Under the pieces are notes generated by a model. It worked only from the letters and a program-made list of their open reading frames with translations, searched no databases and was not told the DNA's origin. Positions 1-9,107 of a stretch of DNA of 25,541 nt are shown piece by piece. Each line of letters starts with the position of its first letter. The stretch's first letter is position 1. The position numbers and the translations under genes are program-made. This DNA is from Salisapilia sapeloensis (Eukaryota; Oomycota; Peronosporomycetes; Peronosporales; Salisapiliaceae). The DNA lies in contig JAADVB010000248.1 in the NCBI GenBank assembly GCA_023334545.1, positions 1 through 25,541 on the forward strand. Reading direction: 5' to 3'.

Positions 1-1
1 G

Positions 2-196
2 GTGCTTCTGGACCCCAAGTGTCCTGCCTCCAAAGCGATGCTTCCGCAAGTGATGTCGTGGCTGTCGGACCCGACGTGTGTGTCTGACGAGGAGTCCGGT
101 TGCTTTGCCTCCGATACGGACACTCCGTGCCGGTTCTGTCTGACAAAGAAGGATGCAAAGTATGACTTGTACTTGTGCAAGAAGGCTGTAAAGTAG
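2..196 (+). CDS. Cysteine-rich protein, 3' end only (one six-Cys module)
   Basis: This is an open frame entering from the left edge and ending in TAG at 194-196, leaving 64 residues. It holds six cysteines (local residues 7, 26, 34, 43, 46, 59) in the order C-x18-C-x7-C-x8-C-x2-C-x12-C. It includes the strings SDPTC and CRFC, which recur in the modules of the membrane protein at 2828-3955. The chain stops seven residues after the last cysteine, in a basic tail (KKAVK), with no membrane segment, so this form is probably secreted and soluble. The signal peptide, if there is one, lies outside the window. I do not recognise a named family. The two genes look like paralogues separated by the oxygenase and isomerase genes. 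The first codon shown is not a start. Confidence 0.75.
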   Translation: MLLDPKCPASKAMLPQVMSWLSDPTCVSDEESGCFASDTDTPCRFCLTKKDAKYDLYLCKKAVK

Positions 197-326
197 GTCA
201 AAATTCCCATGCATAAACTTAAAATATATATCAAACAGTAGTGAATAATTAAACTATTCCATTTATCACAACTTCAAGAATAATATCTTGCATAAACTAT
301 TCAAGTATCAACAAAGACGCATTTCA

Positions 327-1851
327 ATGGCGGACAAGCGAGAGGCTCCATCGACCAGTGGGTCGACCGCTAAGAAGCGTAAGGTATCGAATGGAAAGCA
401 GAAGAAAGAGGAAGTGCCTCTCGTCATTGACCAAGGTACTTTGCTACTTTCTATAATTCTCGATTGTTCGTATTATTCATCGACACTTGTCTCCAGTCGT
501 GAATGCAGACGATGTGATGGACTCTCTGGACTTGGCGTCCCGAACAGACTTGCATAGTGCTACGCAAGCCAAGATGCTGTTCGAATGGCTCATCTACCCC
601 ATCAGCATCGATGAATTCTACACCAAGTATTGGGAGAAGCGTCCACTGGCGATCAAACGTCATTTGCCAAGTTACTACCAAGGTTGGTTTAGCATCGACG
701 AGATCGATCGCATCCTCAAGGAGCATACGCTAGCATACGGAAGTGACATTGACCTGACCAAATACGTCGACCACACGCGTCATACGCTAAATCCTTCTGG
801 TAACGCGACAGCCAAAGCTGTTTGGAAGCACTTTGACGACGGATGTTCCGCTCGTCTCCTGTGTCCACAAAAGTTTTCTGATTCTGTATGGAAGTTGTTA
901 TCTATCCTTGAAAATGAATTCGGTTGTATGGCTGGTGCGAATACGTATCTAACACCGAAAGGCACACAGGGCTTTGCTCCTCACTTTGATGACATCGAAG
1001 CCTTCTTGTTGCAAGTGGAAGGCACGAAACACTGGCGCGTGTACGCTCCCTTAGACGACTCATCGACTCTACCTCGGTACCCGAGTGGAAACTTCCACCC
1101 GGATGAGATCGGATCTCCGATTCTCGAGGTCGATCTGGAGGAAGGCGACTTGCTCTACTTTCCTCGTGGCTTCATCCACCAAGCTCGATCGTCAGAAGAG
1201 AAGCATTCGCTCCACCTAACGGTGTCTACTGGTCAGCAGAATACGATTGGAAACTTTCTCGAGACGCTACTGCCTCAAGCAGTTGCAGGCGCTATTAACG
1301 ACAACGTGGCGTTGCGACGGTCGTTGCCAAAGGACTACCTCGAGTACATGGGTGTCATGTACTCGGACGAAAGTGATGAACGTCGAGATCGTTTCCAGGA
1401 GCAGATGAAAAAGACGCTAAAGACTGTCTTGGGGGAAGCACTCGGGATGCTGGATGCTGCGGCCGATCAAATGGCCAAGAACTTTCTAGTCGATCGTCTT
1501 CCGCCGGCGTTGGAAGAGGAAGAGGAGGACTGTACGAGCGACGGGAGTCCGCTGCTCAAGATCACAGTCGATACGCAGTTCAAGCTCGTGCGGCACAACG
1601 TTGCGCGGCTCGTGATTGAGGACGGGAAGGCCGTCGTGTACCACTGTCGCGAGAACTCTCGTTTGCACCACGAGACGCCATTAGCTCCGCTCGAGTTCGA
1701 GCTAGATGACGCCGAGAGCTTGGAGTTCATTCTCCAGAGCTACCCGGACTACTTTCGCGTCGGCGATCTTCCGCATGAAGATATGGAGGACCAGATTGAA
1801 CTGTCGAGAGCATTGTACAAGGAAGGCATTCTACTCTTCCAAAAGGCTTAA
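327..1851 (+). CDS. JmjC ribosomal oxygenase, NO66/MINA53 (RIOX) type
   Basis: Two exons, 327-435 and 497-1851, joined across a 61-nt GT-AG intron, give 487 residues. The family consists of Fe(II)/2-oxoglutarate oxygenases that hydroxylate a histidine in large-subunit ribosomal proteins (Rpl8 for NO66, Rpl27a for MINA53), acting in the nucleus or nucleolus. A basic N-terminus (AKKRKVSNGKQKK) is a likely nuclear or nucleolar signal. The JmjC core carries the iron ligands H199-x-D201 (PHFDD) and H264 (GFIHQA), with the family-typical run QVEGTKHWRVY between them and DLLYFPRGFIH before the last ligand. The C-terminal third fits the dimerisation and winged-helix part of RIOX proteins. ATG 327 is the first ATG; upstream open frame has only TTG. 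The stop lies 27 bp from the stop of the convergent isomerase gene. I cannot tell NO66 from MINA53 by eye. Confidence 0.92.
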
Positions 1852-1878
1852 GAAAGAAAAAAGAACTCTTGTTGTTGC

Positions 1879-2695
1879 TTAGTTGGCAGACTTGATGATC
1901 GTTTCGAATTCAGGCTTGAGGGATGCACCACCGACGAGGAAGCCGTCGACGTCTTCAAGCGCTAGGAGTTCCGAGCAATTGTCACCTTTGACGGAACCGC
2001 CGTAGATGATACGCACCTTGGCACTGACATCCGATGACACGTGCTGCGTGAGCCAGTCGCGAAGGAACTTGTGCGACTCCTGCGCCTGGTCAGGCGTCGC
2101 GACGACACCCGTGCCGATGGCCCACACGGGCTCATACGCGATGACGATGCGATCCCAATCGCTTGGCGATAGAAGGTCTGCGAGTGCCTTTGTCTGGCGG
2201 TGCAGCACTTCGTTCATCTGGCCGCCGTTGCGCTGCTCAAGCGTCTCGCCGATGCAGAAGATGACACCGAGACCTTGGTCGAGAGCGCGCTTGGTCTTCT
2301 GCGCGACGATCTCGTCCGTCTCGTGGTAGTACGCACGACGCTCCGAGTGTCCGGTGATGGTGATCTTTAGACCAAAGTCCACGAGCTGCTCGGCAGCGAT
2401 CTCACCGGTGTAGGCGCCAGGACCAGTGAGACTGACGTTCTGGGCGCTGACGCCAATGTCCTCCTGTAGCGAGCTCTTGACCATGCCGAGGTATAAGGCT
2501 GGGGGAGCAATCACGACGTCCACTTTGCCCGTGTCCACCGTGACCTTGTTGAGCATAGACACGAGGTCCTGGACAGTTTGCTTCGATCCGTTCTACATTG
2601 GAGGTATCATCAGGTATAATGGCCATGGGTATGGATAAGTAAGAAGAGTATACGCATTTCCAGTTGCCACCGATGAAAGGCTTGCGCATAACCAT
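1879..2695 (-). CDS. TPI: Triosephosphate isomerase, cytosolic type
   Basis: Two exons on the minus strand (2654-2695, then 1879-2592) are joined across a 61-nt GT-AG intron (2593-2653), giving 251 residues, the normal length. The enzyme interconverts dihydroxyacetone phosphate and glyceraldehyde 3-phosphate in glycolysis. All catalytic elements are present: N11 and K13 in GGNWKCNG, H96 in ITGHSERR, E168 in YEPVWAIGTG with the loop-6 lid, then YGGSVK and DGFLVGGASL binding phosphate. The intron splits right after GGNWKC. Two in-frame ATGs (2695 and 2689) are possible; the first gives the canonical active-site numbering. There is no targeting extension and no fused GAPDH, unlike the mitochondrial TPI-GAPDH fusion known from stramenopiles, so this is probably the free cytosolic enzyme. 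Confidence 0.97.
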
Positions 2696-2827
2696 GTTCT
2701 CCTCCTCTCGTTTAGTTTTTTATCGAATAATGATCGGATCTGACGTACCTCCCGATCATGAAACGGTGCAAGTGCGTCGGAACTGCCTCGAGAAGTGAAA
2801 CTCCTTAGCTCTCGTTAATTGAACGGC

Positions 2828-3955
2828 ATGAAGCGTTGGTTCGTGTTGATAGCTCTAGGTGCTTTGTATCGAGTAGAGAGTACATTTCATGTGAATGGCT
2901 CGACTTCCCAAGTTGCCACGTTCGATCGAGGTAGCCAAGATGTCTGCGTGCAGTATGTTCAAGTCGAGACGAATGTCACTGGGATTGCAGTGGAGGAAGA
3001 TCGGTCGTGTTACCAAGGTGGAGAGGCTTGCGCTACGAACTTGTGTCGATATTGCAAAGCGTTTGAGACGACCTCGTCGTCCAAGTTTCCGCCATGTAGA
3101 AAGGTTGAGTCGAATGCGACGGCGAGTTACTTGACGCCGGATGCAGACGCGTGTGAGATAAAAGCGTCTTGGAGCATATACATCCAAGGTGCAGCAATCG
3201 TTTCAGACGCTAGTTGCTCCGAAGGAAAGGGGGCAGTAGGATGTCTAAATGACCGATGTCGTCTTTGCAAACACTTTGGTTCGTGGTACTCTGGCTCGTT
3301 CGTCCCTTGTAGCTCCATCCCAAGTACATTCCAAGCGTTTGACAACGATCCAGGCACTTGTTCTAGACTGTCATCTCAACCTGCTGCCGACACTGCTCAG
3401 AGTCTCGGCATAGCGCTTACAACAGACATTTCGTGTGCTGCTGGAGGCGGTGTCGGATGTCTCGATGAGAGCTGTCGATTCTGTCGACTATCAGAGGCTC
3501 CTTTGAGCAAAACGTACATCCCATGTGACGACATATCACTATCTACCGACATACTTGCTCCACAGGTTGTTCCTGACACAAGTGCTTTACCTCGAGACCA
3601 TTGCAACTTCCCGAAACTTTACGAAGCAACTAGCATTACCGGACACCTCGATCCTACTTGTGCTGAAGAAACCGAATGGGACACTTCCTGTATCTCGCTT
3701 CACTGTCGCTTGTGTCATTTGGTGCGTGACGACCAAGCAGATGATCAAGATGTCTACTTTCATCGCAAGTACATTAAACGCTGTCCATTTCACCAGACCA
3801 TTGAAGATGTACAAGCCGAGCAAGTGATCCCACCGGACGCATTCCAGACGACATTTAGCATCATACTCATCTCTGCTATCATCCTCGCCACGGCCATCGT
3901 AACTGTCTTCCGACAAGTAAATCCTCGACCGATACAAGACCGTCGAGCTGAATGA
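2828..3955 (+). CDS. Type I membrane protein with four six-cysteine modules
   Basis: Unrecognised protein of 375 residues. ATG 2828 starts a clear signal peptide (MKRWFVLIALGALYRVES). The ectodomain has 24 cysteines in four modules: C40-C90, C109-C161, C178-C233 and C259-C319. Each follows C-x18-24-C-x6-9-C-x4-C-x2-C-x13-22-C, with a D-x-[ST]-C or D-R-S-C second cysteine and an invariant C-R-x-C (CRYC, CRLC, CRFC, CRLC). N-glycosylation sequons (NGS, NVT, NAT) sit in the N-terminal half. A single hydrophobic segment at about 342-361 and a short basic tail (RPIQDRRAE) predict a cell-surface protein with the modules outside. The truncated gene at the left edge has one similar module. The gene is divergent from TPI, with 132 bp between ATGs, and has no intron. 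Adhesion, receptor or wall functions are all possible; none is shown by sequence. Confidence 0.82.
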   Translation: MKRWFVLIALGALYRVESTFHVNGSTSQVATFDRGSQDVCVQYVQVETNVTGIAVEEDRSCYQGGEACATNLCRYCKAFETTSSSKFPPCRKVESNATASYLTPDADACEIKASWSIYIQGAAIVSDASCSEGKGAVGCLNDRCRLCKHFGSWYSGSFVPCSSIPSTFQAFDNDPGTCSRLSSQPAADTAQSLGIALTTDISCAAGGGVGCLDESCRFCRLSEAPLSKTYIPCDDISLSTDILAPQVVPDTSALPRDHCNFPKLYEATSITGHLDPTCAEETEWDTSCISLHCRLCHLVRDDQADDQDVYFHRKYIKRCPFHQTIEDVQAEQVIPPDAFQTTFSIILISAIILATAIVTVFRQVNPRPIQDRRAE

Positions 3956-4153
3956 TACTTCCATCGTAGACGTAGAAGAATACCATACATGCATACTACT
4001 ACCTATGCTTCCTACTCTACACACTACGTGGAAGGGATGCTATTACTTGTCATGTAGGGAGCACTCGATCGTTTACATCAACAAGAAAGAAGAATGAAGC
4101 TGTTGATGTATTTAACTATCATGTGCGTGCCCTCTGTACTCTTTTCCATCTGC

Positions 4154-7100
4154 CTACCTAGGCACAAGCTGCTGTGCTTGTCTCCACAGCTCTTTCAAAT
4201 CCTCCACATCCATCCCTCCCTTGACCATTTCCTTGACTTTCCTTTCCAATTCCTCCTCCTTTCGTCCACACGTCAGCAACGAGCGTTCAAACTGTTCCGA
4301 CTTGCTTGCCGCCAAGTCGACAACTTCTTGTGGTAACTTGGCGAGCATCGCGACGTTGATGCCGTAGCTCTTGGGACACATGCCACTCGCTAGTTTATAC
4401 AAGAAAGTGACTTGACGTTCGTTATCGGCATCCACGAGACACCCCATGTGTCCTAAGGACACATGTGCATCGGCAGCATACTCTTCCACGAGCGAATGGT
4501 AGTGCGTCGCGAACATGGTGCGGCATCTCGTTGACCTTAAGAGGTGTTCTATGACAGCATACGCGATGGCTGTACCGTCAAACGTCGACGTGCCTCTCCC
4601 CAACTCGTCCAGGATGACGAGCGAGTGATTCGTCGCGTGATGGAGGATGGTCGCAGTCTCCGCGAGCTCGACGTAGAGCGTACTCTGTCCCGCGAGTATT
4701 CGATCGGACGCGCCGATGCGAGTGAAGATGCGATCGACAGGACTGAGACGACATTTCTTCGCAGGGACGAAGCATCCGATCTGTGCCATAAGCGTCAGGA
4801 CGCACGTTTGACGCAAGAGCGTGGACTTGCCGCCCATGTTCGGACCACTAAGCAAGAGCATGCGACCGTGGTCGTTACAAGCTACTTGCGAATCATTCGG
4901 AATGAAGTCGCCACTGTCATAAGTGGCAGATACGCATGGATGGGTTCCTTGTTCAATATCTACAAAGGGACTGCCGTTGCTTGCGGCAGACACGACTTCT
5001 GGACGGACGTATCCGTCGCCTTGACTACTTACGATCGAAAGACTGAGGAGACAATCGAGGATGGAGATGCATTGGACGGCTGTCATCCACGTCCGATAGT
5101 CTCGATCAAACTTGTGGAAGATGCGGCGCATCTGGTCTTTCAAAGCAGCGTCTTTGCGGTCTTCAGCAGTCGAGAGACGAGAGAGCATGTCACGGATGGC
5201 AGGTGTATGGAAACGCTTGTATCCTTTCCTCTTGGACTTGAGTTCATACTCGGATGGTTGATGGTGTTTCAACGCGCTTTCCGGGACTTCGAGTTGATAC
5301 CGATCTTCCTTTTTCTTGCCCCAGTAGGAAATATTGTTTGTCTGCAGTCTCTTCTGCTGCTCTTTTAGATATGTATCTAGTTCTACTTGTATCTCTTCTA
5401 GTTCCTCTCGACTTTGATCGTACTCTTCATCGACACCATCTTGAGGGACGATGACGCCAGTGTCTTGAGCTCTTTTCCGATCGAAACTCTGGCGGAAGAA
5501 GGCGAGACGATCGGAGAGATCAGGGAATTGACCTTGGAGATCAGTTGTGGTGTCGAAAGTTAGTAGAGCGCGAAGGATGGGGGACGTAAAGGTGGCGAAA
5601 CGACGAGAAAAGGTTTGTGCGAGGTCCATGGCGACTTCAAAGCCATCGAGGACTGCGACAAAGTCTCGGATCTTGCGTTTATTGTACGTCGTCGTCTCGT
5701 ACATGACTGCGCGACTGTCTGGATGTTCTTGCGAGCGATGGTTGGAGCCTAAGGCATGGATGCGAGAGAGGAGACGTTCGAGATCCGGCAGCTTCCGGAG
5801 CTTTTCACGCACTTCGTCTTGTAGATCAACTGTGGCGACGAGTTCACTGACGGCCGTGAGGCGATCGTTAATGTCTTGAGAACGACAGAGTGGTTGAAGT
5901 ACCCACTGCTGGAACATGCGCTTGCCAAAGCTCGTGACGGTCTTGTCAAGAACGTCGATGAGACTCCCTTTACGACCTCCATTCGAGTTATTACGAAGGA
6001 TCTCGAGATTGTGGATCGTCTGCGAGTCCAGAACGACGAATTGTTGTTGTACTTCGTCCGCCATGGGCTTGGATAGAGCCACAGCTTCGTCTGGTGGAGT
6101 ATACTTCTGGAAATTACATAAAGAAACGAGCTCTTGGTCGATGAGACTACGACGTAGGTTCCAGACGCATCCACCAAGTGCACTAACAGCTAGTTCACAT
6201 CCCTCTTTCACGGTCTTGTCTGCATCTAGGAACTGTAGGAGTTCACTCGGCCACTCGTTCTCAAAGTATCCGGCTCGAGTCATTTCATCCAGCGCTCTCG
6301 ACGCGCTCCAGAACTCTGAACCGACACGTAGTTCACCTCTCACAGCGGCAGGAGCTGCAAATTTTAGCACAGCTTTCGTTTCAGCAGATAAATTCCCTCG
6401 TTCATTCACGATTTCAACGACGCGATACTGTGCCAGGAGTGTTTTTAATCGATCACGTTGCTCGGAATCGTCGAATTCAGCTAGTTGAAAGGCACCGGTG
6501 GAGGCGTCTACGAGGCAAACACCGATGCGCACGCCATCTGTATGCATGTCTTCCTTGATGGACATGAGATGACGCGCGAGTTGCTCTTGAGAAGGCACTT
6601 GTGCGTCCAAGAAGCTGATGGTGTTTGTACCAACCGAAAGCATGGAGCAGATTTCTCGCCGGACGACTTTGGATTTTTTCGATGAAGTCGTGTTGCGTTT
6701 CTTTAGCATCTCCGGCGTCTCGGTTTGCTCTACGCGAGCGACACGATATCCTTTGCTCACAAGCTGCGCGGACATGCGCGAGTATGCAATTTCTGGAAAC
6801 CCAGAGTGTGCTTTCTCGCCTTTCATATAGATGAGCGCGAGCTCCTTGAAACCAACGTCTGCGTCCATGTGGAATAATTCGTAGAATTTGCCGACTTTGA
6901 AGAATAAGATCGTGTCCATGTTGTGCTGCTTGACTTGCCACCACTGCTGCATGGCTGGCGTCTCCTTGCGAAGGAATTCTGAAGGCACGAGCAATGTGCG
7001 AGCATCATAGTCTGGAGAGGTAGGTGGATTCCCATTAATGTCCCTGCGCTTCTCGTTAAGCCACTCGAAGCTGTCATGGAGATGGCAACCGGCACCGTAG

Positions 7101-7759
7101 ACGCCAGGCGCAGTGGACTCTGGCATCGCGACGTTGTCCGGACTCGACGACAGAGTCTTTTTATCGGCGGAAGGAGGCGTGAAAGAGTTGCCACGATTCT
7201 TGGAAGTGATTACAGGCGATAGGAAGGCCTTAGGCGGCCTCTTTGCCGGCGTCACAGATGGCTTTCGACGTTTCGGCGACGGCGATTCCTCCTCCTCTTC
7301 GACTTCCTCTTCATCATCATCCGAGCTACTGGAAGAATGCTCCTCACCGCTAAACTCAGAGTCGTTATCATTCTCCTGTGGCGCATCATCCGACTCGTCA
7401 TCGCTAATCACGATCTTATTCCTCCGCTTGGGCACAACTGCAGCTCGACGAGGTCGTTTCATGCCAAGCTCGGCCTCTTTCTCTGACATACAACTATCAT
7501 TACGAACTCGTTTTTCATTCTTACTACTAGGTTCCTCCTTTTCATCTGAACTCGTGCCTAAAAAGTCTTCATGAGCTTTCCGCGCGCGTTTTGGCGGGCA
7601 AGTTGACGTTGTGGTTTTCGCGTCACGAGCGCTTATAGAAGTAGATGAAGAGGATGGGATGGATGGACGTGGCTTAGGAGAAAAGTCTAGAGGCTTATGT
7701 GGTGTCTCCTTCGGTTTGTTCCCGCCAAAGAAGCTCAGCAACGAGCTCTGCTTGGCCAT
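4154..7759 (-). CDS. MSH6: DNA mismatch repair protein MSH6
   Basis: Uninterrupted frame of 1201 residues. MSH6 pairs with MSH2 as MutS-alpha, recognises base mismatches and small loops, and recruits MutL-alpha in the nucleus. ATG 7759 is chosen because it opens directly with a PCNA-binding PIP box (QSSLLSFF, residues 4-11); the upstream open frame has only TTG. Residues about 20-230 are a disordered, acidic and basic linker without a PWWP domain. The mismatch-binding motif is GKFYELF, with F292 and E294 as the F-x-E pair that distinguishes MSH6 from most other eukaryotic MSH proteins. Connector, lever and clamp regions follow. The ATPase has Walker A GPNMGGKST (972-980), Walker B LVILDELGRGTS (D1051, E1052) and the FATHYH motif. 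It shares a 69-bp divergent promoter with the histone chaperone gene. Confidence 0.97.
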   Translation of the reverse strand: MAKQSSLLSFFGGNKPKETPHKPLDFSPKPRPSIPSSSSTSISARDAKTTTSTCPPKRARKAHEDFLGTSSDEKEEPSSKNEKRVRNDSCMSEKEAELGMKRPRRAAVVPKRRNKIVISDDESDDAPQENDNDSEFSGEEHSSSSSDDDEEEVEEEEESPSPKRRKPSVTPAKRPPKAFLSPVITSKNRGNSFTPPSADKKTLSSSPDNVAMPESTAPGVYGAGCHLHDSFEWLNEKRRDINGNPPTSPDYDARTLLVPSEFLRKETPAMQQWWQVKQHNMDTILFFKVGKFYELFHMDADVGFKELALIYMKGEKAHSGFPEIAYSRMSAQLVSKGYRVARVEQTETPEMLKKRNTTSSKKSKVVRREICSMLSVGTNTISFLDAQVPSQEQLARHLMSIKEDMHTDGVRIGVCLVDASTGAFQLAEFDDSEQRDRLKTLLAQYRVVEIVNERGNLSAETKAVLKFAAPAAVRGELRVGSEFWSASRALDEMTRAGYFENEWPSELLQFLDADKTVKEGCELAVSALGGCVWNLRRSLIDQELVSLCNFQKYTPPDEAVALSKPMADEVQQQFVVLDSQTIHNLEILRNNSNGGRKGSLIDVLDKTVTSFGKRMFQQWVLQPLCRSQDINDRLTAVSELVATVDLQDEVREKLRKLPDLERLLSRIHALGSNHRSQEHPDSRAVMYETTTYNKRKIRDFVAVLDGFEVAMDLAQTFSRRFATFTSPILRALLTFDTTTDLQGQFPDLSDRLAFFRQSFDRKRAQDTGVIVPQDGVDEEYDQSREELEEIQVELDTYLKEQQKRLQTNNISYWGKKKEDRYQLEVPESALKHHQPSEYELKSKRKGYKRFHTPAIRDMLSRLSTAEDRKDAALKDQMRRIFHKFDRDYRTWMTAVQCISILDCLLSLSIVSSQGDGYVRPEVVSAASNGSPFVDIEQGTHPCVSATYDSGDFIPNDSQVACNDHGRMLLLSGPNMGGKSTLLRQTCVLTLMAQIGCFVPAKKCRLSPVDRIFTRIGASDRILAGQSTLYVELAETATILHHATNHSLVILDELGRGTSTFDGTAIAYAVIEHLLRSTRCRTMFATHYHSLVEEYAADAHVSLGHMGCLVDADNERQVTFLYKLASGMCPKSYGINVAMLAKLPQEVVDLAASKSEQFERSLLTCGRKEEELERKVKEMVKGGMDVEDLKELWRQAQQLVPR

Positions 7760-7828
7760 GCTCTTCCCGGCGTTTTGGAAAATGGCGCGCAAATTCGTTT
7801 TGACTTGGTTTTTGTATACGAGCGGACG
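7760..7828. promoter_or_regulatory. Short bidirectional promoter, MSH6 / HIRIP3-like gene
   Basis: Only 69 bp separate the ATG of MSH6 from the ATG of the divergent chaperone gene, so both 5' UTRs and both start sites must lie here or inside the opposite coding region. The interval contains the palindromic GC core GGCGCGC at about 7784-7790, next to AT-rich flanks, resembling an E2F-type site but not matching the strict consensus. I see no TATA box and no good Inr/FPR element. The coupling is inferred from geometry. Confidence 0.55.
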
Positions 7829-8671
7829 ATGGCGATGGAGATGGACCAGGAGATGGTCGAAGCGTCTCTACGACGCGTACTACCGACGATCCGAGTGGAT
7901 GAAGCAACGTTAGGGATGGTCCGGAAGCTTGTGGCGAAGGACTTGAGTGTCGATGATGATGCAGTGAAGGCATATCGATCAGTCGTGAAGGAATTCGTCA
8001 CGAACCACTTGGACTTGTGCAAGAAGACGGACGTAGAGGAGGAAGAAGCGGCGGATATTCGTGCAGCTGAAGAGGCAGAGGATAGTGGGAGTGAAGCGCA
8101 AGTGTCGGAGGATGAGCCTGAGACGCCTGTGAAGCGTAAAAGGCGCTCGGATGCGGAGAATGGGAATGGGAAGAAGCAAAAGGTGGAGAAGACGATGGAA
8201 CCCAAGGGCGTGCGTGATCTCAAGGACTTTGCACGTGCTGCAGGCATCCTTGGACCAGTTATATACAAGCAGCTCAAGGAAGCTGGTAGTGCAACAGCCA
8301 AGGAAGGTGTCTTAAGAGAAAAAATAGCGGACAAGGGTCTGTCGTTCCAGGGCAAGTACCCGACGAAAGATGAGGTGAATGAAATGAAGAGGAAGAAGGA
8401 GTTGGAGAAGGAATTGGATGGGATGGATACGAGTAAAATTCTGTCGGATGGTCCGAGATCAAGGCGAAGATCGACGCAAAGAGCGGAATTGCTCGTCGAT
8501 CCGAGCGACGAGGATGGAACGTTCCCGGAAGAACAGGATGAGGCGGCGCAGGTGGCGGATATGGACAAGCCGATGGATGAGATCGATCAGGACGAGAATA
8601 ACGATCCGGAGAGTCCGTCCGAGTCATCAGAAGCAGAGTTTAATCCGGATGACGAAAGCGATAGCGACTAA
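7829..8671 (+). CDS. HIRIP3-like histone chaperone (CHZ motif)
   Basis: Protein of 280 residues, no introns. Residues about 10-62 form a small helical domain of DEK-C-like character (EASLRRVLPTIRVDEATL onward). Residues 68-100 are acidic, and a bipartite basic signal follows (KRKRR at 102-106, KKQK at 115-118). Residues about 127-215 resemble the C-terminal CHZ region of HIRIP3: LKDFARAAGI, then VLREKIADKGLSFQGKYPT, KRKKELEKELDGMDTSKIL, and a closing basic SRRRS. The last 50 residues are strongly acidic with serine clusters typical of CK2 sites (SDEDG, ESPSESSEAE, DDESDSD). HIRIP3/Chz1 proteins bind H2A-H2B and assist histone deposition in the nucleus. Earlier ATG-less frame upstream (from 7697) is not used. 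A plain DEK-C protein is the main alternative. Confidence 0.78.
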   Translation: MAMEMDQEMVEASLRRVLPTIRVDEATLGMVRKLVAKDLSVDDDAVKAYRSVVKEFVTNHLDLCKKTDVEEEEAADIRAAEEAEDSGSEAQVSEDEPETPVKRKRRSDAENGNGKKQKVEKTMEPKGVRDLKDFARAAGILGPVIYKQLKEAGSATAKEGVLREKIADKGLSFQGKYPTKDEVNEMKRKKELEKELDGMDTSKILSDGPRSRRRSTQRAELLVDPSDEDGTFPEEQDEAAQVADMDKPMDEIDQDENNDPESPSESSEAEFNPDDESDSD

Positions 8672-9107
8672 GGGCTTAAAAACATTGGACTTTCGTACCC
8701 TTTTGTTATTCCTTGTGCTTGATGTACATGTTCGATCCTGTATTTGCCCTATGTGCAGGTGGTACGGCAGGTGCGTCCTGCGTGGTCGTCGGATCGCGTA
8801 GGATGACGGTCGCGTGTCTTATCTTCAAGTGTGCATGGCATCATGTGTACTCGTATCGGCATCTGCTCCTGTCGTTTAACTTTTACTAGGCATGTGCATG
8901 TATCTTACGTCCTAGGTAGATGCTGGTAGCATGGTAGGAAGCATGTGGAAAGGCTTTCTACGTCGATAGATTCGAGGTAGGAGATTCAAAACGTTTGGTC
9001 GAGTATAAGTAAATGGACAGCTAGTGCAGGTGTTGGAATCTTAGGTTACTAGCTCTTCGACGCTTCAAGTCATTTACACTTTGTACGTACAGACGCGATA
9101 CGAGCGG
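8672..9107. other. Intergenic region, HIRIP3-like to SPX gene
   Basis: This 436-bp stretch holds the 3' UTR of the chaperone gene and the promoter of the SPX gene. No open frame, RNA gene or clear repeat is visible. The only recognisable element is the Inr/FPR-like sequence at 9069-9083, described separately. Confidence 0.7.
9069..9083 (+). promoter_or_regulatory. Oomycete-type Inr/FPR core promoter of the SPX gene
   Basis: GTCATTTACACTTTG contains the initiator core TCATTT followed by CACTTTG. It is close to the oomycete consensus GCTCATTYYNCAWTTTNYY, with one base less between the halves and one mismatch in the flanking part. It lies 25-40 bp upstream of the SPX ATG, the usual distance for oomycete transcription starts. 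Confidence 0.5.

Noticed and set aside
4094-4336. Small plus-strand frame beginning with a signal-peptide-like sequence
   Set aside because: It continues into the antisense of the MSH6 3' end. The hydrophobic start is short and nothing else supports a gene.
4544-5368. 274-codon plus-strand open frame
   Set aside because: It lies entirely antisense to the conserved ATPase part of MSH6 and has no domain of its own; it is a shadow frame.
7735-8568. 277-codon minus-strand open frame
   Set aside because: It overlaps the HIRIP3-like gene and the start of MSH6 antisense, and its serine-rich composition is what reverse reading of acidic codons produces.
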